A stretch of 7,953 nt of DNA, taken from contig JAUWNO010000092.1 of assembly GCA_030612605.1 (NCBI GenBank), positions 1 to 7,953 on the forward strand. Direction: 5' to 3'. The notes under the pieces are model-generated. The model was not told the origin of the DNA, made no database searches, and saw only the letters and a program-made list of their open reading frames with translations. Shown piece after piece: positions 1-6,188 of this stretch. The translations under genes were made by a program, and so were the position numbers. This DNA comes from Armatimonadota bacterium. Its GTDB lineage: Bacteria > Cloacimonadota > Cloacimonadia > Cloacimonadales > TCS61. How positions within the stretch are numbered: position 1 is the stretch's first letter; each line of letters opens with the position of its first letter.

Positions 1-690
1 AGAAAAATTCCTATCAGGATCGGAGTGAACAGTGGTTCTCTTTCAAAAGAGAAAATTGCAAAATATGGAGTTAACGCAAAATCAATTGTTGAAAGTGCTC
101 TGGAACATGTTGCAATTCTGGAAAAAGCAAATTATCATGAAATGAAGATTTCCGTAAAAGCTTCTTCAGTTCCGCTAACTTTAGAATCTTATCGTCTTTT
201 GAAAGAGAAAGTTGATTATCCGCTGCATTTGGGAGTCACAGAAGCCGGAACGGAATTTTGCGGAACAATAAGATCGTCAATTGGAATCGGAACACTTCTG
301 GCAGAAGGAATCGGAGATACGATCAGAGTTTCTTTAACTGCCAATCCTATTGAAGAAATAAAAGTAGCAAAAGAAATCTTGAAGTCTTTAAATTTGCGAA
401 AGGGATTAAAAATAATTTCCTGTCCAACCTGTGGAAGAACAGAAATTGATCTGATTTCGATTACAAAAGAAGTGGAAAAAAAACTTCATAAATTTGAGGA
501 TTATGATTTGACAGTTGCGGTTATGGGTTGTGTGGTAAATGGTCCCGGAGAAGCGAGAGAAGCAGATTTCGGAATTGCCGGTGGAAAAAGAGAAGGACTG
601 ATTTTTCAGAAAGGAAAAATCATACAAAAAGTACATGAGCAACATTTGGTAGATAAACTTATATCAGTAATCCAGAAAAATGTTTTATAA
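1..690 (+). CDS. ispG: 4-hydroxy-3-methylbut-2-en-1-yl diphosphate synthase IspG (GcpE), 3' part only
   Basis: IspG is the cytoplasmic iron-sulphur enzyme of the MEP isoprenoid pathway that converts ME-cPP to HMBPP. The frame is open from base 1 through RIGVNSGSLS, a conserved internal IspG segment, so the gene begins upstream of the window; the GTG at 25 is an internal valine, not a start. 229 codons are visible. The [4Fe-4S] cluster region is complete: CPTC (visible codons 141-144, bases 421-432) and GCVVNGPGEA (Cys codon 177, Glu codon 184) supply the three cysteine ligands and the conserved glutamate. LGVTEAG and the SSIGIG...LLAEGIGDTIRVSLTANP stretch are also typical of the family. The C-terminal end is of normal length, so the protein is truncated only by the window edge. 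Its last codons overlap a possible ancestral start of the next gene (ATG at 680). Confidence 0.97.
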   Translation, partial: RKIPIRIGVNSGSLSKEKIAKYGVNAKSIVESALEHVAILEKANYHEMKISVKASSVPLTLESYRLLKEKVDYPLHLGVTEAGTEFCGTIRSSIGIGTLLAEGIGDTIRVSLTANPIEEIKVAKEILKSLNLRKGLKIISCPTCGRTEIDLISITKEVEKKLHKFEDYDLTVAVMGCVVNGPGEAREADFGIAGGKREGLIFQKGKIIQKVHEQHLVDKLISVIQKNVL

Positions 691-718
691 TTTTATTCAA
701 AGAAATTACAAATTCAAG

Positions 719-748
719 CTTGTACCCAAACTCCAGTTTGGGTACAAG
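719..748. repeat. Perfect 14-bp inverted repeat (short palindromic element)
   Basis: CTTGTACCCAAACT (719-732) is the exact reverse complement of 735-748, with only two bases (cc) between them. No T-run follows on either strand, so it does not look like an ordinary intrinsic terminator, although it could protect or punctuate the transcript. It sits beside a second, smaller hairpin in the gap between ispG and omp. Together they look like a REP- or MITE-like extragenic palindrome; the family assignment is inference. Confidence 0.8.
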
Positions 749-755
749 ATAAAAC

Positions 756-772
756 ACGAAACTCTATTTCGT
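756..772. repeat. 6-bp inverted repeat next to the larger palindrome
   Basis: ACGAAA (756-761) pairs with TTTCGT (767-772) around the five-base loop ctcta. It lies eight bases after the 14-bp palindrome and is probably part of the same inserted element. Alone it would be unremarkable. Confidence 0.5.
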
Positions 773-805
773 ATATCGTCAGACTTGCAGCGGTAATCAG
801 AAAAA

Positions 806-2494
806 ATGTATTATAAATTGTTCAATAAAAACCACAAATCGATAATTCTATTTTTCCTTATTTTGATTCCCTTTATTTGCAGAGCAGATTTAATAATCCG
901 AAATGTAAATTTTGAAGGAAATAATTTCATCACAGATAAAGAACTGAGAAATTTAATTTCATCAAATTCCGAAGAGATTTTCAGTCAAAAAACATTGAAT
1001 CAGGATGCAAAAAATATTTCCGAATTATATTCTCAAAAAGGTTTTTACAATGTTAAAATTCATAGTCCGGAAGTGTATCCACAAAGCTCGAAACAAGTAG
1101 ATATCCTCTTTAGAATTGAAGAAAATGAGAAACTGAAAATTGATAATATTTATCTAAAGGGCAACAGGTATTTTTCCAAACGCAAAATTATGGAAAATCT
1201 TACTGTGAAAAATCTTAACCTTGCTGATTTGTCTCCTATTCTGCACAATATTTTGGAGATTTATCTTACAAATGGTTTTCTTTTTGCAGATATCAAACTG
1301 GATAGTTTGAAAAAGACGGAATCAGAACTGAATGCTTATATTTCGATAAATGAGGATAAACCCTGTCATTTTGATGAGTATATCTTTGAGGGAAATAAAA
1401 CCACAAAAGATAGAACTTTATTGAAACTTTCTCAAATTGAGAATGCGAAAAATGTTACACCGGAATTATTAAATTTAGCAGAAGAGAACATCCGGAAACA
1501 GGATTATATCTTGAATTGCAATATTATTCCAATTAATGAAAGACAGCTTGTTTTCCAGGTCGAAGAAGACAGGATGACACATTTTTCAGCGATTTTGGGT
1601 TTTGATAATTCACAGATAAATAAAAATAAATTAACCGGTTTTATCAACCTGGATTTTCTAAATCTGTTTGGGACCGGAAGAGCTTTATCTTTATTCTGGC
1701 AGCGATTATCTGCAGAGAGAAGTTTAATTGAAATGCAATATCATGAAACAGGTTTCAAATCTTACCCGATTAACGGAGACTTCTTAATTTCTCGCGAAGA
1801 AGTTGATTCCACCTACGTTAAAACAGTTTTTGAAACGGAAATTTATTATTATGATCTCATCAATAAATACGGAATTTATCTTGGCGTAGATGATATTTTT
1901 CCCGGAAGCAGAAGACCCAAAATAATCCAGAAAAATTCCTATAAAAAAATCGGTGTTTTCTGGAAATATAATAATCTTGATAATTTCTATAATCCCCAGA
2001 ATGGGAAAAGTTATTTTCTAAAATACTACAATATTTTGAATACATTTGAAGGTGAAAATCAAAGCAAAAATGCAGTAGAACTTAGCTGGCAAAATTATAA
2101 AAAAATATTGTCAAAATTCGTATTGGCTTTCAGTATGAATGCAAAAGTTATTGAAAATAAAAAACTTACGGATTTTGATTTCTTTGATCTTGGTGGCAGC
2201 CAAAACCTGCGTGGGTTCAATGAGAATCAGTTTTATGGTTATAGAATAGGCTGGACAAACCTGGAAATTCGTTATATCCTTTCTCGGAAGTCCAGAGCTT
2301 TTATGTTTACAGATTATGGATATGCAGAAAATATTGAATATCGATTTGGAAAGTTATTCGGATTTGGTTTTGGATTACGTATAGAAACAAGATTGGGAAT
2401 GCTTGGCATTGATTATGGTTTTGGATATAGTAATGGAAAACTGAGAAATCCTGTTGACGGAATAATCCATTTTGGAATTGAATCCAAACTGTAA
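806..2494 (+). CDS. Omp85 superfamily outer-membrane protein, TamA/BamA-like (signal peptide, POTRA repeats, beta-barrel)
   Basis: Proteins of this family insert or translocate other proteins at the outer membrane. The 562-residue product starts with a signal peptide (residues 1-27, hydrophobic IILFFLILIPF, likely cleavage after ICRA). Three POTRA-like repeats follow, at about 28-108, 109-185 and 186-256; each begins with a strand and a FEGN or LKGN type turn (VNFEGNNF, IYLKGNRY, YIFEGNKT). Residues about 257-562 form an alternating, aromatic-rich beta-barrel. They include GGSQNLRGF (LRGF at 468-471), the family's L6-loop VRGF-type motif, followed by FYGYRIGWTNLEIRYIL. Length and three POTRAs resemble TamA more than the five-POTRA BamA. 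The last residue is Leu rather than the usual Phe/Trp. No Shine-Dalgarno precedes ATG 806, unlike most neighbours, which fits an ancestral start coupled to ispG. Which Omp85 branch it belongs to is not settled. Confidence 0.88.
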   Translation: MYYKLFNKNHKSIILFFLILIPFICRADLIIRNVNFEGNNFITDKELRNLISSNSEEIFSQKTLNQDAKNISELYSQKGFYNVKIHSPEVYPQSSKQVDILFRIEENEKLKIDNIYLKGNRYFSKRKIMENLTVKNLNLADLSPILHNILEIYLTNGFLFADIKLDSLKKTESELNAYISINEDKPCHFDEYIFEGNKTTKDRTLLKLSQIENAKNVTPELLNLAEENIRKQDYILNCNIIPINERQLVFQVEEDRMTHFSAILGFDNSQINKNKLTGFINLDFLNLFGTGRALSLFWQRLSAERSLIEMQYHETGFKSYPINGDFLISREEVDSTYVKTVFETEIYYYDLINKYGIYLGVDDIFPGSRRPKIIQKNSYKKIGVFWKYNNLDNFYNPQNGKSYFLKYYNILNTFEGENQSKNAVELSWQNYKKILSKFVLAFSMNAKVIENKKLTDFDFFDLGGSQNLRGFNENQFYGYRIGWTNLEIRYILSRKSRAFMFTDYGYAENIEYRFGKLFGFGFGLRIETRLGMLGIDYGFGYSNGKLRNPVDGIIHFGIESKL

Positions 2495-2669
2495 CTCAGA
2501 CAATTTTGTTTGAGGAAAACCTTGAAAACGGCTTCTACCAGAGGAATTCTTCCAATTAGCCTTTTCAATGGTTGGAATTTGGTGATATGGGAAAAACTGT
2601 TGAAAAGGTTTAGCAGGAAGATAAGCCTCATAAACCTTTTCAAGGTAACTTTAAAAAAAGGAGAAAACA
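2495..2669 (+). promoter_or_regulatory. Structured 5' leader of the NYN gene with mutually exclusive stems
   Basis: This 175-base gap holds no convincing gene but contains several related inverted repeats. Segment A is ACCTTGAAAA (2519-2528), B is CCTTTTCAA (2560-2568), C is TTGAAAAGGTTTA (2600-2612) and D is TAAACCTTTTCAAGGT (2631-2646). C pairs perfectly over 13 bp with 2631-2643, or over 9-11 bp with B. A pairs over 10 bp with 2637-2646. CCTTTT in D (2635-2640) can also pair with AAAAGG (2656-2661) inside the Shine-Dalgarno of the next gene. The pairings compete, as in attenuators and translational switches. A weak hairpin (2495-2514) lies directly after the omp stop. The inverted repeats are read directly from the sequence; a regulatory role is inference. 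Confidence 0.5.
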
Positions 2670-3491
2670 ATGGAAAAAAATGGACCCTTAAAAGTGGGAG
2701 TTTATGTAGATGTTTCCAACATCGCTCAAAATGGCGGATTTGGAATGCAATACGATGTTCTGCGGGAATTTGCCTGCCGGAATAATGGTGTTGCAATTCG
2801 TTTGAATGCTTATGTTGCCTATGATGAGGAAATGGCAAAAAGGAATCCTGAATATAAAAACAAGTCAGAGAATTTTCATTCTATCCTGCGAGATTTTGGC
2901 TATAAGGTTATTGTTAAGATAGTTCGCTGGTTTACAGATGAACAGGGCAATAAATACGGGAAATCCAATGCAGATCTGGATATGGCTGTTGATACATTAA
3001 TGCAGTCCGAACGTCTGGATTATGTGCTTATGGTTTCCGGAGATGGTGATTTCGTGCAAGTAGTTAGAGCTTTGCAGAATAAAGGGTGTAGAGTTGAAGT
3101 TCTGGCATTTAAAAATGTGTCTCATCTTCTGAAAAAAGAAGCAGATGTTTTTACTTCCGGCTACCTGGTTCCGGATTTGGTCCCGATCGAGTATTATCAT
3201 GAAAATGATGTAAAAAGGAGAGTTGTTCGAGGTGTTTGTTATTCTTTCTTTCCAGAGAAAGGATACGGTTTTATGCGTTTTATGAAAGAACTGAGAGGAG
3301 GCTTGTGGATAACGGATTCACGTAAAAGCGAGTCTCCTTATGGCACAGCTTTTGCACATAGTACGCAATTTCCCGAAAATATCGATCTGACTACATTACC
3401 TAATAGAGAACAAATTTTTGAATTTGAATTGAAAGATGTGAAAGATAAAGGATTGCAGGCAGAACATATAAAAACTGTTTATCATTATTAA
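2670..3491 (+). CDS. NYN-domain (LabA/DUF88-like, PIN-fold) protein with C-terminal cold-shock-like domain
   Basis: NYN proteins are PIN-fold, metal-dependent ribonucleases or RNA-processing factors. Residues about 7-170 form the NYN domain: VYVDVSN (Asp14, Asn17), NADLDMAVD (Asp102, Asp104, Asp108) and SGDGDFVQVV (Asp125, Asp127), so the full set of acidic metal-binding positions appears present. Residues about 184-271 resemble a cold-shock/OB domain: RGVCYSFFPEKGYGFMRF matches the RNP1-type start of CspA-like proteins. Further matches are AFAHSTQF, EQIFEFELKDVKDKGLQAEHIKTV, with a longer insert between strands. The protein would therefore cut or bind RNA in the cytoplasm. The start is secure: AAAGGAG (2657-2663) lies six bases before the ATG. 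It is followed 12 bases later by the ppx-like gene, so the two are probably cotranscribed. A 60-base sample (3001-3060) is 48% GC, high for this window. The substrate is unknown. Confidence 0.85.
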   Translation: MEKNGPLKVGVYVDVSNIAQNGGFGMQYDVLREFACRNNGVAIRLNAYVAYDEEMAKRNPEYKNKSENFHSILRDFGYKVIVKIVRWFTDEQGNKYGKSNADLDMAVDTLMQSERLDYVLMVSGDGDFVQVVRALQNKGCRVEVLAFKNVSHLLKKEADVFTSGYLVPDLVPIEYYHENDVKRRVVRGVCYSFFPEKGYGFMRFMKELRGGLWITDSRKSESPYGTAFAHSTQFPENIDLTTLPNREQIFEFELKDVKDKGLQAEHIKTVYHY

Positions 3492-3503
3492 GAGAATTTT
3501 AAG

Positions 3504-4403
3504 ATGGATACATATTCAATAATCGATGTTGGCACAAACAATGTGCTAATGTTAATAGCAACAAGAGAAAATAACAATATAAAAGTATTACATCGAAGTT
3601 CTTCGATTTCTGCACTTGGTAAAAATATCAAAGATAATATTCTTACAAAAGCAGCTATTACAAGAACAAAAACCATCTTAAAAGAATTTATCAGGACTTC
3701 AAAGAAATATACGGATAACATCATAATTATTGGAACGAGCTGCTCGCGAGATGCAAAAAATATCGATATTTTATCAAATTGGTTGGAATCAAAATATAAA
3801 ATAAACTATCAAATTATTTCAGGAGAACAAGAAGCATATTTTAATGGATTGGCTAATATCCATGAATTTAACCAGCATAATGAAATGATTTTATTTGATG
3901 TTGGTGGCGGAAGTACGGAATTCACTTTTATCAAAAATAAAAAAATAATTTCAACTCAAACTCTGCAACTGGGAATACGAAGATTGCAAAATCGTTTTAA
4001 TTCAAATTATGAGAGCAAAATCCAACATGTAAAAAGTATCTTAAAAGAATTACAAATTCCAGTTTTGGAAAATCCCGTCATTATTGGGATTGGTGGAACT
4101 GTTACAAGTTTGGTTTCTATTCAGAAAAATCTTCATAAGTATAATGCTGAGATTGTTCATAAAAGTAAAATTAAGAAGGATGAACTGATTTTTCTCTTGG
4201 AAAAACTAAAGAAAAGTTCGCTTCCGGATATTGCAAGATTAATTCCGTTTGATCCGCTTCGTTCCGATATCCTTACAACCGGTGCAATGATCGTGAAAGA
4301 GATAATTGACTTTTTTGAAGTCAAAGAATTTTATGTGAGTGATAGAGGTTTCCAGTTCGGTGTAATGATGCAAAAAGAGGAAGAAATTCAGAGAATGCTT
4401 TGA
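3504..4403 (+). CDS. Ppx/GppA family phosphatase (exopolyphosphatase or pppGpp phosphohydrolase)
   Basis: This family, of the actin-like ATPase fold, removes terminal phosphates from polyphosphate or converts pppGpp to ppGpp in the cytoplasm. The 299-residue protein matches the short two-subdomain form without the extra C-terminal HD-like region of E. coli Ppx. Motifs in order are SIIDVGTNNVLMLI (phosphate-1, residues 5-18; the usual TNS is TNN here), GTSCSRDAKN (77-86), ISGEQEAYFNGLA (105-117, with the likely catalytic glutamate), ILFDVGGGSTEF (phosphate-2, 129-140, Asp132 and Glu139), GIGGTVTSL (195-203) and VSDRGFQFGV (278-287). It starts 12 bases after the NYN gene with only a weak AAGAG upstream, suggesting translational coupling. 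The sequence cannot distinguish Ppx from GppA activity. Confidence 0.92.
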   Translation: MDTYSIIDVGTNNVLMLIATRENNNIKVLHRSSSISALGKNIKDNILTKAAITRTKTILKEFIRTSKKYTDNIIIIGTSCSRDAKNIDILSNWLESKYKINYQIISGEQEAYFNGLANIHEFNQHNEMILFDVGGGSTEFTFIKNKKIISTQTLQLGIRRLQNRFNSNYESKIQHVKSILKELQIPVLENPVIIGIGGTVTSLVSIQKNLHKYNAEIVHKSKIKKDELIFLLEKLKKSSLPDIARLIPFDPLRSDILTTGAMIVKEIIDFFEVKEFYVSDRGFQFGVMMQKEEEIQRML

Positions 4404-4423
4404 TTTGCTACGGAGAAGCGGAT

Positions 4424-4490
4424 AGTAAAAAGCAAAAAGCAAAAAGCAAAAAAGGAAAAAGTAAAAAGGAAAAGGCAAAAAGCAAAAAAA
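4424..4490. repeat. Degenerate heptamer tandem repeat, consensus agcaaaa
   Basis: About nine units of a seven-base repeat run through this stretch. Near-exact agcaaaa copies lie at 4431-4437, 4438-4444 and 4445-4451. They are preceded by agtaaaa and followed by variants (aaggaaaa, agtaaaa, aggaaaa, ggcaaaa, agcaaaa). It begins about 20 bases after the ppx stop and is non-coding. The strand is extremely purine-rich. Slipped-strand expansion is the likely origin; no function is evident. Confidence 0.85.
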
Positions 4491-4520
4491 GTACAGAGCA
4501 TTGCATTAAGAATATGATTT

Positions 4521-4568
4521 AAATCCGTGTTTATCCGTGTAAATCCGTGAGCTGAAAATCCGTGAGCT
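4521..4568. repeat. Short tandem repeat of the atccgtg type upstream of the DAHP synthase gene
   Basis: Three consecutive ten-base units (aaatccgtgt 4521-4530, ttatccgtgt 4531-4540, aaatccgtga 4541-4550) are followed by a second exact copy of aaatccgtgagct (4541-4553 and 4556-4568). A fading copy, aaatctatga, lies at 4582-4591 and runs into the ribosome binding site. There are no long unique spacers, so this is not a CRISPR. Related atccgta words recur in the repeats at 7151-7200 and 7891-7940, suggesting a dispersed genomic repeat family. Confidence 0.75.
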
Positions 4569-4604
4569 ATAAAATCAGTTTAAATCTATGAAAGGAAAAA
4601 TAAA

Positions 4605-5420
4605 ATGTGTGAACAAATAAAATTGAAACATCAATCTGCAGGAAAGTGTGAAATCAGAATAAAAGGGCAGGTGATCAGTAAAGATACATTCACCTTAATT
4701 GCCGGTCCCTGCACAGTTGAAAATTATGAAGATTTGCTTTCTATTGTTATGAAGTTGAAGCAGATGGGAATAAAGTTCTTTCGTGGTGGTGCTTATAAAA
4801 TGCGAACTTCTCCATACAGCTTTCAGGGCTTAGGAGAAGAGGGTTTAGAATACATTAAAAAGGTCAGTGAGGAAACCGGAATGATTTCTGTTTCGGAAAT
4901 TATCTCTCCTGAAGATGTTGAAATTATGTCTGAATTTGTTGATATCCTGCAGGTCGGAACTCGCAATATGCATAATTATCCTTTACTTTCGAAATTAGGA
5001 AAAATCTCAAATCCGATAATTTTGAAACGCGGAATGAGTAGTACGATCAAGGAGTGGCTTCTTGCAGCAGAACACATCATAGAATCCGGGAATCCGAAGG
5101 TGATTTTATGCGAAAGAGGAATCAGAACATTTGAGAATTTTACCCGTAATACTCTCGATATTTCCGCAATTCCAGCAGTGAAAAGTTTATCTAATCTACC
5201 GATTATTGTTGATCCTTCCCATAGTTCCGGTAAACGCGAAATGATAAAGTCCTTAAGCTGGGCAGCAATTGCAGCAGGTGCGGACGGTCTGATGATCGAG
5301 ACTCATTTTGCACCTGATACAACTATTTGCGATAGCGAGCAGACCATAGATTTTGAGATGTTGGAAGAGATTATGAAACCATTAGAAAGTCTGATTTCTT
5401 TATGGGATAAAAAGTTTTAA
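4605..5420 (+). CDS. aroF: 3-deoxy-7-phosphoheptulonate (DAHP) synthase, type I beta, without regulatory domain
   Basis: DAHP synthase condenses phosphoenolpyruvate with erythrose 4-phosphate, the first step of the shikimate pathway, in the cytoplasm. The 271-residue protein is a TIM barrel with the family motifs AGPCTVEN (33-40), RGGAYKMRTSPYSFQGLG (60-77), QVGTRNMHN (116-124), LKRGMSST (140-147), CERGIRTFENFTRNTLDIS (169-187), VDPSHSSGKR (202-211) and ETHFAPDTTICDSEQ (232-246). Cys36, His206, Glu232 and Asp243 match the four metal ligands of the Thermotoga enzyme with one constant offset of 66. The cysteine argues for DAHP rather than KDO8P synthase, although metal-dependent KDO8P synthases also have one. 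The N-terminal ferredoxin-like domain of allosteric homologues is absent, so feedback control through it is not expected. Small oddities are Met for Pro in KPRTS and His for Gln in RNMQN. AAAGGA (4591-4596) lies eight bases before the ATG. Confidence 0.93.
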   Translation: MCEQIKLKHQSAGKCEIRIKGQVISKDTFTLIAGPCTVENYEDLLSIVMKLKQMGIKFFRGGAYKMRTSPYSFQGLGEEGLEYIKKVSEETGMISVSEIISPEDVEIMSEFVDILQVGTRNMHNYPLLSKLGKISNPIILKRGMSSTIKEWLLAAEHIIESGNPKVILCERGIRTFENFTRNTLDISAIPAVKSLSNLPIIVDPSHSSGKREMIKSLSWAAIAAGADGLMIETHFAPDTTICDSEQTIDFEMLEEIMKPLESLISLWDKKF

Positions 5421-5479
5421 AAATTGACAGAAGTATTTATTGGAAAATTTATGTTTTGTGATTTGAAAAAGGAAAATCT

Positions 5480-5881
5480 ATGAATGTTAACGAGAAAGTT
5501 CAATATTGGATAGAAATAGCAGAATATGATTTGAAGACAACGAAAGTTATGTTGGATGGGGAAAGATATTTGTATGTTGGTTTTATGTGCCATCAGGTTA
5601 TTGAGAAAATTTTGAAAGCATATTATACTTTTAAACTGGAAGCAATTCCACCATTTATTCATAATCTTCCAGAGCTTGCGAAGATGAGTGAATTATATCT
5701 GGAATTATCAAAAGAGCAAAAAGATTTTATTGATCAATTAGATCCACTAAATATTGAATCAAGATATCCAACTTACAAAGAAAAATTGATGCAAATTCTT
5801 ACTGAAAACAAGTGTAAACAGATTTTAAAAGATACAGAGGTTTTATTTCAATGGATAAAAAAGAAATTGATAGAAAACTAA
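5480..5881 (+). CDS. HEPN domain protein (PF05168-like), partner of the adjacent MNT protein
   Basis: HEPN proteins are small helical bundles that often pair with MNT nucleotidyltransferases as toxin-antitoxin-like modules. The 133 residues show the family pattern VQYWIEIAEYDLKTTKVML (8-26), GERYLYVGFMCHQVIEKILKAY (27-48), PPFIHNLPELAKMS (57-70) and ESRYPTYKEKL (93-103). Arg29 and His38 are nine residues apart, so the RX4-6H motif of RNase-active HEPNs such as HepT is not evident. It may be a non-nuclease HEPN of the HI0074/TM0613 type, which probably binds nucleotides or forms a complex with MNT. AAAGGA (5468-5473) lies six bases before the ATG. The gene starts 59 bases after the DAHP synthase and overlaps the next gene by 31 bases, implying tight coupling. 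Confidence 0.88.
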   Translation: MNVNEKVQYWIEIAEYDLKTTKVMLDGERYLYVGFMCHQVIEKILKAYYTFKLEAIPPFIHNLPELAKMSELYLELSKEQKDFIDQLDPLNIESRYPTYKEKLMQILTENKCKQILKDTEVLFQWIKKKLIEN

Positions 5882-6159
5882 AAAAGTATATCTCTCTTGT
5901 TAAAAAGGAATATTCTCCAAAAAAAATCGTTTTATTTGGTTCTTATGCACGGGGAAATTACACTGAATACAGTGATATCGATATCGCTGTAATTGTTGAA
6001 GAAATCAAAGGTGATTTTTTAGAATTAATTACAAGATTATATAAATTGCGTAGAAATATCGATACAAAGATCGAACCTGTTTTGCTGGAAGAAAATAATG
6101 ATAAAAGCGGATTTCTGGAATCTATTCTGAAGTATGGGAAGGTGATTTATTGTAAGTAA
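5851..6159 (+). CDS. MNT-type minimal nucleotidyltransferase (MntA-like)
   Basis: This is a 102-residue member of the polymerase-beta nucleotidyltransferase superfamily. The signature VLFGSYARGNYTEYSDIDIAV carries Gly30-Ser31, Arg34, Gly35 and metal ligands Asp42 and Asp44, spaced exactly as GSX10DXD. A third acidic position may be Asp71 (NIDTKIEP) or a nearby residue. In characterised HEPN/MNT modules the MNT neutralises the HEPN toxin by adding AMP groups; whether that holds for this HEPN is unknown. The start lies inside the HEPN gene (31-base overlap) with CAGAGG ten bases upstream, and the stop is 29 bases before the XseA-like gene. The gene order is HEPN then MNT, opposite to the second module at 7299. 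Confidence 0.9.
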   Translation: MDKKEIDRKLKKYISLVKKEYSPKKIVLFGSYARGNYTEYSDIDIAVIVEEIKGDFLELITRLYKLRRNIDTKIEPVLLEENNDKSGFLESILKYGKVIYCK

Positions 6160-6188
6160 CTTGCAAAATCAATAGAGGAATTATTAAC

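Larger units (their letters stand above)
667..843. repeat. Imperfect direct duplication of the ispG end/omp start, flanking a palindromic element
   Basis: The bases around the ispG stop (667-715) resemble those around the omp start (793-841). Both read gtaatc, an a-rich run, then ATGTTTTATAA (680-690) or ATGTATTATAA (806-816). Ungapped identity is about 34 of 49 by hand count. ATG 680 and ATG 806 are 126 bases apart and in the same frame. The first frame starts MFYNFIQRNYK, the second MYYKLFNKNHK, with mostly conservative replacements. The first frame stays open through the palindromes and stops at 794-796. This suggests that omp originally began at 680, overlapping ispG, and that an insertion with duplication moved its start to 806. 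The sequence is AT-rich, so chance similarity is not fully excluded. Confidence 0.5.

Noticed and set aside
406..645. Minus-strand frame inside ispG, and similar ones inside omp, NYN, ppx and HEPN
   Set aside because: All are antisense to strongly supported genes, are Phe/Cys/Ser-rich and lack ribosome binding sites.
719..748. Intrinsic terminator of ispG
   Set aside because: The stem is strong but no T-run follows on either strand and the loop is only two bases, so a palindromic repeat element is a better description.
680..796. 38-codon frame from the end of ispG through the palindromes
   Set aside because: It is probably not a real gene now. Its first 12 or so codons resemble the omp start and the rest is palindromic element, so it is reported as evidence of insertion rather than as a CDS.
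2510..2785. 91-codon + strand frame starting at a TTG and running into the NYN gene
   Set aside because: It has no ribosome binding site, its composition follows the inverted repeats, it shows no family resemblance, and it overlaps the well-supported NYN start in another frame.
2413..2838. 141-codon frame on the minus strand across the omp-NYN junction
   Set aside because: It is antisense to two clear genes and the leader, is His/Pro/Phe-rich as expected for a shadow frame, and has no recognisable motif.
4521..4568. CRISPR-like array
   Set aside because: The units are only about ten bases, directly abutting, with no unique spacers and no cas genes nearby.
5424..5455. Sigma-70 promoter before the HEPN gene (perfect TTGACA at 5424-5429)
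   Set aside because: No good -10 box lies at 16-18 bases; tttatg and tatgtt are poor or misplaced. Promoter activity is possible but not supported.
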